Shown here one piece after another: positions 54,481-64,000 of a stretch of 64,000 nt of DNA. Below the pieces are notes generated by a model. That model was not told the DNA's origin, made no database searches, and saw only the letters and a list, made by a program, of their open reading frames with translations. Source of the DNA: Berghia stephanieae (taxonomy: Eukaryota > Mollusca > Gastropoda > Nudibranchia > Aeolidiidae). The position numbers were made by a program, and so were the translations under genes. The first letter of the stretch is position 1. Each line of letters starts with the position of its first letter. Where the stretch lies: contig CM067445.1 in NCBI GenBank assembly GCA_034508935.3, positions 75,240,313 to 75,304,312 of the forward strand, written 5' to 3'.

Positions 54481-54792
54481 ATCAGGATCCCACTACTGTA
54501 ATTAGAAATAATGAAAATTGATATCTTCATTTCGTTTGACATAAGGCACTGTTGAAAGAAATTTTACGAACCTCTAGTACATTAATTTAGTGATTTTTAT
54601 TTTACCTTCATACTAGGGTATGTTTTATACTGCAACAAGCGCCCATTCATGTTGATTTTTACTACGGTTTGTAATAGCACTACAATATGGGAATGAAATC
54701 TCATACAAACTCTGTATTCGACAGAAATAGGTAGGCTATTCATTAGGTGATTAAATCAGATTATGGGATTAAATATGCCGGAAGCGCTCCTC

Positions 54793-54793
<1 letters not shown>

Positions 54794-54865
<72 letters not shown>
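54794..54865. repeat. Poly(C) run of 72
   Basis: An uninterrupted C homopolymer, the longest in the window, with T-rich edges. Read in any frame it is poly-Pro or poly-Gly only. Confidence 0.95.
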
Positions 54866-54867
<2 letters not shown>

Positions 54868-55011
54868 TTCTCACAACATACACGATCATAATCCTTTCTG
54901 GAATTAGTTCACAAGGAATTTTTAGTCCGGTCATTGTTTCTTTTGTTTTGTATTGCATACTGATTTACATTGTGAGAACGCGTCTCTTTTCTCTCTCCTT
55001 GTAACTATTAT

Positions 55012-55310
55012 GAGGATAGATCCTGGTAGCTCTGTCGGGAGAGCACTCGCTTCACATACGAAGGAACCGGGCTCTATCCCGTTTGAAGTCGCTGAGCAGT
55101 GATTGTGTGGCGGGATCTACTGAACTAGTGGAAAATACTTTGCGATAGACTAGCGTCCTATCAAACGGGTAACGATCGATTGCTATTGCTTGTTTAACGC
55201 TATATAAAATTGGGATAAACTCAGTCTCCATGGGCCTTATGGCTCTGACAGACTTTTTAAAATTATCTCCATGGGCCTTATGGCTCTGACGGACTTTTTA
55301 AAATTATAAT
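55012..55310 (+). repeat. tRNA-derived SINE, family S1, best copy
   Basis: The head is GGTAGCTCTGTCGGGAGAGC with box B-like GGGCTCTATCCCG. The body is GCGATAGACTAGCGTCCTAT, then AACGCTATATAAAATTGGGA. The tail CTCCATGGGCCTTATGGCTC plus TGAC.GACTTTTTAAAATTAT occurs twice in tandem (55230 and 55267). It is degenerate as a tRNA. Confidence 0.82.
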
Positions 55311-55689
55311 TATATAGGCACACTTAAGTATGCATTATGATCAAAGCTGCGCCTGTCTAACACACTAGGTAAGCTCCACTTTTGATTCAGGTGTGAATGA
55401 GTACCGGGCTAGACACATCAACCAATGTTAAAAATGACGCATAAGAAGCTACCTCTTGCCTTTTGAAATAAAAATATTGTTTCCCTGTTGCCTACCGGGA
55501 AATAAATAAAGCAGAGGCGCTCTAAACATGCTGAATCCTTTGAAATGCACTCTATAACTTCCATTATTTTAAGGGTCACAAGGCCCTTAGCGTATGCGTT
55601 TAATGGCAGCAGATGAAACGTAATTTTGCTATATTTTAAGAAGAGGCTAATACCTAAAATATCGTATTCGCGGCCAAACATAATAATTA

Positions 55690-55754
55690 AAAAAACAAAA
55701 AAAAAAAACAAAAAAAAAAAAAATAAATAAATAAAAACCCCCCCCAAAAAAAAC

Positions 55755-55785
<31 letters not shown>

Positions 55786-55788
55786 AAA

Positions 55789-55819
<31 letters not shown>

Positions 55820-56010
55820 AACAAACCAACCCCCCCCCCCCCCAAAAAAAAAAAGAGCAAAAACAAAAAAACAAAACAAAAACAAAACAAACAAACAAAA
55901 AAAACCCCAAACAAACAAAGAACAAACAAAACAAAAACAAACAAACAAGCCTCAAAAAACGAAAACAAAACAAACACACACGCACTCACACAACACACAC
56001 AACACACACT
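55690..56010. repeat. A-rich simple sequence with C blocks
   Basis: Runs of A broken by single C, with C runs near 55738-55745 and 55829-55843. The Phe-rich minus-strand ORFs here are simple-repeat artefacts. Confidence 0.9.
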
Positions 56011-56627
56011 TAAAACAAAAACAACAACGGTATGCTATATCGTTGAAATGGCGGCTTTATATATTGCTGGGTGAATTGTTTATCTGAGGATAAAAAAAAA
56101 AAAAAGAAAAAAAAGATATCTAGAATATCTATCAGTATACTGATGTATTTCAGAGCGCAAATTCAATCATTTCTCAAATTTCATATGTGACCTACAGTCT
56201 CACACCGGTAATATATCACGATAAACTAAATGCCGAAAAGTGATTTTGAAAGTTGAGAAATATCAGTATATATATTTTGCCACTTTAATTAAGCGTTCAT
56301 CCAACATTTAAACGTAACCCAAGTGTCCTTCCTTATGTTTACATATCAAAGTGACAAAATAGGCATCTAGCACTGGTATAAGATAAAGATCTGAAAAGGT
56401 GTGCACAAACCAGTGCCAGACAAAGAAGAAACAAAAAAAATACAAGAAAAAATGAGCCTGTTTCGGCTGTCTCCCCAGTTCCAGCAGGCTGATTTTTTGG
56501 GATGTTTTATTTATTTTTCTTGGATTTTTCTTTCTGCTTTGTGTGGTAGTTTTTTATACACGCCTTTTCAGATTTTATACTTATGTTTATAAAATCACTT
56601 TTTAGCATCTAAATCTTTCTGGTGCGG

Positions 56628-56935
56628 ATATGTGGTCTTGTGGTATGACACTCGCCTTGGGATAGGAAGGCCCAGGGTTCGAGTCGCGTTCTGAGCATAA
56701 TTGAGTCCTTGAAATTTGCTCTTTACTCACATTCTCTCACCGCACTCATGTGTAAACTGCGTATCTTGCCGTCAACATCGTTGTCTCTGTCGGAAAAAAA
56801 AAGTAATATCGCCTAACAAGCGTCACGTCTCGTTCTACATGTTGAATGTTGCTGTTGGCTGCGGACCTTTTGTAAAGCGCATTGAGCACGTTTTGTGGAT
56901 ATTGCACTTTTAAAATGCTCAACTATTAAAAAAAA
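56628..56935 (+). repeat. tRNA-derived SINE, family S2, best copy
   Basis: The head is TGTGGTATGACACTCGCCTT and box B GGTTCGAGTCGCG. The body is CTTTACTCACATTCTCTCAC, GTCTCTGTCGG, then TAATATCGCCTAACAAGCGT. The tail TTTTGTAAAGCGCATTGAGC resembles L2/CR1 LINE 3' ends, so a CR1/L2-type partner LINE is likely. It ends in ATTAAAAAAAAC. Confidence 0.85.
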
Positions 56936-56999
56936 CAAAAAAACAAAACCCCAAAACAACAAAAACAAAAAACAAAACAAAACAAAAACCCACCCTGAT

Positions 57000-57615
57000 A
57001 TAATGCCGTTATAAAGTGGTAGGACAATAATATCTCTACTCTAGGCCTACTGTTGTATGAACCCACCGAGACTGACAGCTTGCTCATTTGGTCGATCTGT
57101 CAAATTATGTTTGGACCCGTAATCCGAAAGGCAAACGACAGGACTCATAAACTTCGAAACTAGTGATAACGTTTCACCGATAAACCGAATCTCATTGATT
57201 TATGTCTATGTGTCTATTGGTTAGAATTATATTATATATCTATATTCTATTATATACTACATTTTATTGTAAATGATCTAGAAATTATTCAATCCTTGTG
57301 TTCTAAATCTAGATACTCTTTGAACGGCACTTTACAGATGTCGACCTCTTAAAATATAATCTTGAAATGCGCGCGCGCGTGTAGATACGAGTATATGTAT
57401 GTTTGTGCGAGTTCATTTTTTGTGATAAAATAATCGGTGTCTTGACAAATCCAATTTGATTCCTCTCACCAGAAGAGTCTATAGGTAATGGCATAATGAT
57501 TGTCAATGCCATTGCGATCATTTATTAGTAATCTTATACAGACCGCCGAGTGTGTGGTGTATGGTGGCAGATAATGCATTGGACTATGAGGATTGTTTGT
57601 CTATATTATATAATG

Positions 57616-57646
<31 letters not shown>

Positions 57647-58099
57647 CTTCTTCTTCTTCTTCTTCTTCTTCTTCTTCTTCTTCTTCTTCTTCTTCTTCTT
57701 CTTTTTCTTCCTCCCCCTCCTCTCCCTACTCCTCCTCCCTCCTCCTATTTTGCACAAGTATCATTTATTTAATATAACTTGCGGTAAAAGGGAACTGGTG
57801 CCAGCACACGTGCCAAGCATTGTTATGTGAGACAAATCAGCAACCTATTAAAATAACATAGTGATTGAGACCAATATTCCATTCAGCCCTCCCAGAAAGC
57901 CACGAGTTTCTAAAATTATATGAATGTTATTTGGCAGATATTTATTATGAGCATTCGAACATAGGGGGCGACTTACAGTTGGCCCAGCTGTATGAAATGT
58001 AAGTTTGATCTCATAATGCATTCCCCGAGATTGGGTAAATAATCGTGAAGTACATTGATGATAGGTCTAAATGCGTGTACATGCTATTTCAAATGTACT

Positions 58100-58172
<73 letters not shown>

Positions 58173-58367
58173 TCTCTCTCTCTCAATATAAACAAATGTC
58201 AACAATGACAAAAACAATAATGAAAAAGTATAATCAATTCTACATACAACAATGATTTGCTACGACTAAATGTTATATTGCAATTTCGGGAAATAGTAAT
58301 CATGTTACAGCGTCAATATGAGCATTTTATTTACTTTATTTTTCACTTTTTTTTATATCACAAACAG
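57000..58367. other. Upstream of the coiled-coil gene, microsatellites
   Basis: (CTT)n at 57617-57705 and (CA)n(CT)n at 58106-58184. The coiled-coil gene's first exon must lie here or further left, but I could not identify it. Confidence 0.5.
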
Positions 58368-58487
58368 GAAAGTCCAACTGACGTGTATTCACACATCTCT
58401 CATAAGTTATCGGAAGATGGCCTCAATCCAGAATGCACAGATCAGGAAAAGCTCCTGTTTCTTTGGAAATTACATCAACATTTGGAG
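58368..58487 (+). CDS. Coiled-coil gene exon a
   Basis: Acceptor atatcacaaacag, ESPTDVYSHISHKLSEDGLN then PECTDQEKLLFLWKLHQHLE, donor GAG|gtaaga. It is phase 0 at both ends. It has no start Met, so an upstream exon is required. Confidence 0.85.
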
Positions 58488-58559
58488 GTAAGAATATCAC
58501 GATTAAAGTTTGTCTAGAAACTGATTTATAACATGTTTATTACTCAACTACAGCGGGTA

Positions 58560-58618
<59 letters not shown>

Positions 58619-60354
58619 GTCAACGGTATTTTATATCCCCAACTATAAAAGCATATCTCAAAGATGAATTGAAGAATTACTTAAGTCACAGTTTTCTTAT
58701 TTTCAGCTAAACATTATAGTACATCACCAACTATTTTCATGATAAACATAACCTAAAGTCCTCTATCACAATTCTATAATTTTATAAGTTTTCTTTTTAT
58801 ATACTCTCTGGATATCCAAACTTTAAACTCAATTTCCTCATATCTAAATTCCTGAGTCTTAAATACTTTTATCACTAGACTCTTCAGTTGGAATAGTTTT
58901 TATGTATCTCATTTCCAAACGGATGGATGAGGAAGTTGTATCAATGTTTTTATATGGAATATTATATGAAAATGAAAGAGGTTCAGGATCTACTTCAAGT
59001 AAACTTTATTTTGCTGGTCTTGTCGACATCATACCTCATTGAGGAGATGATTCACAACTCACTGTCCAACATGGTCTGACCATCATATGTGTTTTTCTCT
59101 CTCTTTTTTTTCATTAGGATGACTTACAAAAAGCACGGGAGACAGAAAACAAACTCAAAGAGGCACAGGCTGAGGAGATGAAGGAAGTCGAAAGTTATGT
59201 GGAACACATCCGCCATTTGTCTGATGAAAGGGAGGCGTTGATTCAAGACTTGGAGTCGGAGAATGAATCACTCAAGGCACAGGTTGTGGCATTGGAGAAA
59301 GGGGATAATGGTGAGATATGAGTGAAATATTTTGCATTAAAAAAAAAAAAATTCATAATATGATAGTTGGTAGTTAGGGTTTTAGAAATTAAGCGTCTCA
59401 TGTGGCAATCATTGTCCTGTTAAAGCAGAGAGATGGGTCGGATGAAATGAATTTAAAGTCAATTTTGAGGAATTACATATTTTATGTTGACTTATTGAAA
59501 TATTAGGTTGTAAATTGGCTTAGTGGAAAAGTCTAAATATCAATATGCACATCAGAACAGCATTTTGCATTCACTACATTTTATGTACTGGTTAAGGTTT
59601 AAAGGATCATGTATCCACTCAATAATAGTCTTGTTTTAAAATGAATTTTATTTCCTGTCTGAATTGAATTGCATATTTTATTGTCGAAAGTATTTGTTTT
59701 CTCATGCAAATAAGTTGACATTGAAGAGTTAAAACCCACGATTGAATTGAGTTTATGTCTGAGATATCTGTTTCAAGATCAAGAATGATATATTTGTTTT
59801 GATTAGTGGTTTGGTTGCAAGATCTAAATATATCTTATATTCACATCTACAAATTTTATATTCAGTGAATGGTCATTTTTAAAGTAAACCCTTTGTATTA
59901 TCATGACAGAGGCCGCTCAAGCAGAGATAACAGAAATGCTGACTCAGCAAGGATTAGCCGAGATCTCAGATGCCACCCAGAGTGAACAGATTGCGTTCTT
60001 GCTGGTGGAAAGGGCCAGACTGTTGGACGAATTGGAGGAGCAACATAATAACAGCAATAACCAGAGTAGCAGCAACAATAACACGCCAAGTATCGATGGA
60101 AGGTCTTCAGAGATGGAACTCAAACAGATTTTGGAACAGGTTAAAAAGGAAAAAAAGAGAAAGAAAAGGAGACAAAGAAAAACAATTTATTACCTTCTAT
60201 TATATTCAATGTATTTTTTAATAAAACATTTTGTCAATTCGTTACAGAAAACAAAGGAAACAATAAATCTGCTAATAAGATAATAATCTAAAACAACGTG
60301 AAAAAAATTGAAGCAGGTAGTGATGTTGTTAATAAGGATGCTGTTGACCATTAT

Positions 60355-60441
<87 letters not shown>

Positions 60442-60525
60442 AAATATGATAGTTGGTAGTTTGAGTTTTAGAAATTAATCGTCTTATGTGGCAATCATTG
60501 TCCTGTTAAAGCAGAGAGATGGGTC

Positions 60526-60566
<41 letters not shown>

Positions 60567-62270
60567 TTATAGTCATATGCTTATATTATCCTATTCCAAT
60601 ATGCATGCGAGTAGGTATACTTTAAGTTTTTGGTTCATTGAAAATAATTTTCACTTTTATTCCTCCCTCTAACTTTTGTCAGGAACGTGGGGATTTTGAA
60701 GAAGCTTTGAGTCAGCAAAGGGAAAGTGCCAAAATGATGGGAGATCAGTTGAAACAGGAACACGAAGAAGAGATAAATGCCTTAATGGAAGAAAACAGTA
60801 AACTTGAAGAGGACCTTCAACGTGCTGAGATGCAGGTTAGCATCTTGAATTATCTTGTTTTGGGCATGACATTTTCTTTGATGTGATATTTTTTTTTTTA
60901 GTTCAATAAACCAGTGTAATTATTTTCTTTTTCCTTTTTATTGTTTGTATAGGTATAGAGTGCAGGGTGCATATATCGACATTTCTGGGATATTGATATG
61001 AGCGTTATGTTGATATAATATGGGAACAATAAAAATGTAGGGTAACCAATGATAAATACAAAGATTCATATCAATGTTAAGCAATATTACATGGGAGCTC
61101 TATCAGGAGGTCTCCAGTAGAGGCAAGCTGATTTTTTTTTCTTGTATTTTCCTTTTTGCTTTGTCTGGTGTTGCTTTATACACACCTTTTCAGACTTAAA
61201 TGACATCCATTGGGAATAAGTATTTACAGCTACGATTTACTAGCAACTCTTTAACTCCTTTACTATGCTGATTCTCGACTGACGAACACTGTGCCTTTTC
61301 ATTCATCAGCCAGTGTCATGAAATGATTAAAACGGATTGTTTTTTACAAGTTGTACTTTGCATTGGGTTGAAGAAATTATATATAGTTAGTAAGGATAAA
61401 AGGCTTTGGTCATAGTGTTAAGAGATGCATGCATTCCAGTAGGTGGTAATGGACTATCTCGGATGCTATTTGATAGTGTCTGCAGAAGTGAGAGTGGTCT
61501 TTCGAATTATGTTCTGATATTGGTTTAGTAAGTAATGACCAGTTCTCAGATGAAATTTGCAGCTCTACTGCTCTCAGCTTAATGATTTTTTTCTCTCCAG
61601 TGTTGAATCTGATAGGGCCCAATAGTTGTACATATCCTTTAAGTTTTAAATCATTTCTTTGGCAAGTTTTGGAACTTACAAGTTTTGTTTGACTAATTGG
61701 TTAGCTAGTTTGTCTGGTTATATTTACCAGGTTAATGTTTAATCATAGGGGCACTAAATACACACTAAGTTCTAAATTCCAAGGTATGTTATTGTCAAAT
61801 TTGTAAGTGAATCGAAGCCAGATTAAGATTTTCTAAAGAACAAATATATTTATTTATTCACAGGTCTCTCAGCTGAAGGCAGAACTCAGCAGATATGAAG
61901 GGGATGATCAGAATGAACTCAATTCTTCTCTGAACAAGTCATCTTCATTTTCCAACGAAGCAGATAAGAAAAAATTAAAAGAGGAACGAAATCAATTGAA
62001 TGAGGAAAAAGAAGAATTCGAAAAAGAAATCAATTCATTTGACACCGAGAAACAGCAGTTTAATAGTGAAAAACAGGAGTTTGCAAAACAAAAATCAGAG
62101 TTTGAGACAGTGAAGTAAGTTATGATGAAGTATAATGATCTAAATAAATTATAAATTTAAAAAGAAAACAAGAAAACAAATCTTACATCATCATTTACGA
62201 TCACAAAAACAGCAACAGCAACAATAACAACAACCACAACAACAACAACATCAATAACAATAATAATAAT

Positions 62271-62320
<50 letters not shown>

Positions 62321-62941
62321 ACAACAACAACAGCACAAACAACAAAACTGCAACAACAAAATAAATGCAGACATATTCTTACAGTAACTTCTCAAAAATT
62401 GATGTTTAATACCAGATAGGTTGAGAAAGGTTATTTAATACAACTTAGATGCTCCTATATAATGACTTATTAATTTGTTATTGAAAAGAAATCATAAGAC
62501 TAATTTGGTCTTTAATTGATTATACCAACAGAAAAGTAATCAAATTGTTATCAAAACTTTCAGATCGAATTTGAAAAAAGATCAAGCAAAGGTCAATCAA
62601 ATGAAGTCAGAAATGGAGGTTGAAAGGCAAGAAATAAAACTTACAAAAGAGCGATTGGAGCAGGATAGGAAAAATTTCGAAAAGAAACAGCTAGATCTAC
62701 AAAACAGAAAAGACGACCTGGAGAATGAAAGAGAGGAGTTCAGTAAAGAGAAAGATGAATGGATGAAAGAGAACAAAGAGAGTAAGTTTTTCCCCAGTTT
62801 TTTTGAACAGGAGAAAAAGCTTGAAGCTCAAAGAAGTAAAAAAAAACAAAAAAAAAAAAAATTAAAAAAAACAACAAAAAAAAAAAAAAAACACTGAAAA
62901 AGTAGAAGAGTAGCTTCAATTCAGTTCATTAATTATTATTA

Positions 62942-63036
<95 letters not shown>

Positions 63037-63708
63037 TATTATTATTATTATTATTGGAATATTTATTGCTATCATCTTTACTGTTCATTCTTTTGTTTGT
63101 TCATTTACATAATCCTACTGCAAGGTCCACAAGCTATGGCTCTCCGAAATCAAAGTCCCTCCAGGTCCTCTAATGATATGGCTTTGCGGAAGATAATTGA
63201 GGAAAAGACCAAGATTGAAGGGGAGTTAATGACTATCAAGACCACAATGAGGTCTTTACAGAAGGAGAAGGACACACATGATGATGTGGTATGGTATTTT
63301 CAGCTCATTATACCATTTAAATTAAACCCTAAAAAATGACAGAGCAGCCATTTGTGATAAAGGATAGATTTTAAAAAAGTATTTAAATTCTCCAAATACA
63401 ACATGATTTTTTTGTGTTAATGTTCTTATTGTTTTTATTTTAGAAATTTTATTTGTTTTAGAGAATAAAGAAACAGCTATTCAGTCATTCGAATGAAATA
63501 AAAAGAAAAATAATGATACGAATACCCTTTTCAAACAGGTGAACAGATAACGAAATATAATGATAACATAAATGTCATTATCATATAGGTGAGCAAGTTA
63601 AAGGGGGATTTGGAGAAGTGCCATGTACAGCAACAGCAATTACAAGTCAAGAACCGCTCCTTAACCCATGAGTTACAAGAACTGGAGATGCAATTGGACG
63701 ATGCAGAG
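58368..63708 (+). CDS. Long coiled-coil protein, eight internal exons, partial
   Basis: Exons 58368-58487, 59118-59310, 59910-60139, 60683-60835, 61864-62114, 62564-62781, 63125-63288 and 63599-63708 (last exon start refined to 63589) join with matching phases into 483 residues. Both ends are missing. The first segment, VYSHISHKLSEDGLNPECTD then QEKLLFLWKLHQHLE, looks like a small N-terminal helical domain. The rest is heptad-rich Glu/Lys/Gln coiled coil: EERNQLNEEKEEFEKEINSF and LTKERLEQDRKNFEKKQ. An Asn/Ser-rich spacer (NNSNNQSSSNNN) falls near residue 155, and SEQIAFLLVERARLLDELE precedes it. Such proteins are usually cytoskeletal, centrosomal or Golgi-tethering scaffolds. The family is not recognised with certainty; a CCDC30-type protein is one possibility. 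Confidence 0.85.
58560..58616. repeat. (CT)n microsatellite in coiled-coil gene intron a
   Basis: About 56 bases of CT repeat with one A. Confidence 0.95.
59118..59310 (+). CDS. Coiled-coil gene exon b
   Basis: Acceptor tttttcattag, DDLQKARETENKLKEAQAEE then MKEVESYVEHIRHLSDEREA and LIQDLESENESLKAQVVALE KGDN. Donor ATG|gtgaga. Clear heptads. Confidence 0.88.
59910..60139 (+). CDS. Coiled-coil gene exon c
   Basis: Acceptor tatcatgacag, AAQAEITEMLTQQGLAEISD then ATQSEQIAFLLVERARLLDE, the Asn/Ser spacer, and SSEMELKQILEQ. The donor CAG|gttaaa is weak. Read-through gives only basic, low-complexity sequence, so splicing is preferred. Confidence 0.82.
60357..60565. repeat. (GAT)n microsatellite split by a duplicated intron piece
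   Basis: GAT repeats at 60357-60440 and 60529-60565. Between them lies an ~85 bp near-copy of 59353-59453 (TATGATAGTTGGTAGT through GAGAGATGGGTCGGATGA). Confidence 0.88.
60683..60835 (+). CDS. Coiled-coil gene exon d
   Basis: Acceptor cttttgtcag, ERGDFEEALSQQRESAKMMG then DQLKQEHEEEINALMEENSK and LEEDLQRAEMQ. Donor CAG|gttagc. Confidence 0.85.
61864..62114 (+). CDS. Coiled-coil gene exon e
   Basis: Acceptor tttattcacag, VSQLKAELSRYEGDDQNELN, a Ser/Asn break, then LKEERNQLNEEKEEFEKEIN and KQEFAKQKSEFETV. Donor GAA|gtaagt. Confidence 0.86.
62205..62350. repeat. (CAA)n microsatellite
   Basis: Imperfect CAA/AAT repeat filling the intron between exons e and f. Confidence 0.93.
62564..62781 (+). 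CDS. Coiled-coil gene exon f (alternative donor possible)
   Basis: Acceptor aaaactttcag, SNLKKDQAKVNQMKSEMEVE then LEQDRKNFEKKQLDLQNRKD and KDEWMKENKE. The strong donor is GAGA|gtaagt. A second donor-like site at 62836 keeps the same phase and would add a short insert ending EQEKKLEAQR, so two isoforms are possible. Confidence 0.84.
62932..63057. repeat. (ATT)n microsatellite
   Basis: ATT repeats with several one-base slips between exons f and g, preceded by an A-rich tract at 62840-62890. Confidence 0.93.
63125..63288 (+). CDS. Coiled-coil gene exon g
   Basis: Acceptor atcctactgcaag (weak pyrimidine tract), PQAMALRNQSPSRSSNDMAL then RKIIEEKTKIEGELMTIKTT and MRSLQKEKDTHDDV. Donor GTG|gtatgg. 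The SPSRSS stretch is a likely flexible, phosphorylatable joint. Confidence 0.78.
63589..63708 (+). CDS. Coiled-coil gene exon h (last seen)
   Basis: Acceptor cattatcatatag, VSKLKGDLEKCHVQQQQLQV then KNRSLTHELQELEMQLDDAE. The donor GAG|gtaggg continues the transcript beyond the window. Confidence 0.84.
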
Positions 63709-63879
63709 GTAGGGGTTAATTTTATAAGCAATAGAATTCATGATCCTATCTCTATTTCATGCTGTCAAAAAAGGGTTGAATTCCAGCTAGAAGGACTCTA
63801 TGGCTTTTGTAAATTTTTTTTTTCCGGAAGCAAAACCGTCATTGGTCCTGAGTGAAATTTCAGATATTTTACCCCTCTG

Positions 63880-64000
63880 TCCACCCAGCAGTTGAATTTT
63901 CTCGATATAGTCAGAAGTACCTTACAAGAAACTAGCATCCTATCCATAGAGCATCAAGCAATTCCCATTGTCTGTTTAATGCTACAAAAAACCGGGATAA
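63880..64000 (+). repeat. SINE family S1, 3' half, cut by window end
   Basis: AGAAACTAGCATCCTATC, CAAGCAATTCCCATTGTCTG and AATGCTACAAAAAACCGGGA follow the S1 body order. The tRNA-like head is missing or degraded. Confidence 0.65.

Noticed and set aside
55418-56007. Phe/Cys-rich ORFs on the minus strand
   Set aside because: Produced by an A-rich simple repeat; no splice or family evidence.

Overview
This is a eukaryotic, AT-rich window from an animal genome. It has spliced genes with GT-AG introns, several tRNA-derived SINE families, degenerate LINEs, mariner and pogo-like DNA transposons, and many microsatellites and long C/G homopolymers. The mixture fits an aquatic invertebrate (echinoderm, hemichordate, mollusc or similar), but the sequence alone does not fix the phylum. 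I saw no retroviral or LTR-type element.

Three host genes can be supported. (1) AP2M1, the mu subunit of the clathrin adaptor AP-2, lies on the minus strand. Ten coding exons between 25177 and 10399 join without any frame conflict into 437 residues. A 5'UTR exon precedes them, and there are candidate promoter-side exons and a CLEAR/E-box palindrome near 28.7-28.8 kb. (2) A four-membrane-span claudin/PMP22-like gene lies on the plus strand: exons at 37377-37590, 40081-40233 and 41030-41305, with a likely first coding exon at 34829-34879. Its last exon carries a one-base reading-frame conflict as assembled. (3) A long coiled-coil protein gene lies on the plus strand from 58368 and runs off the window end. 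Eight internal exons give 483 in-frame residues. A fourth, unrecognised gene may start at 29488 on the minus strand.

The rest is layered mobile DNA. At 1.0-7.9 kb there are a decayed RTE-like LINE with an internal deletion, several copies of a ~500 bp dispersed repeat (one split by a pogo-type MITE), and a nearly complete mariner with TIRs and a TA duplication. At 12.3-16.8 kb, inside the last AP2M1 intron, sits the most striking structure: a ~4.4 kb block of near-identical ~398 bp units, each with a tRNA-like module. Two and a fraction units point left and nine point right, and a 14 bp target duplication flanks the whole block. At 31-36 kb there are twin MITEs with long TIRs, an inverted repeat carrying 'MADA'-type ORF pieces, a fold-back element, and two dispersed relatives of the 12 kb array. 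At 46.5-48.7 kb an old mariner is split by a LINE and by a second inverted-repeat element.

The AP2M1 and coiled-coil genes look conserved and functional. The repeat layers show successive colonisation of their introns and flanks. Coordinates of repeats are by eye and may be off by tens of bases at diffuse ends.
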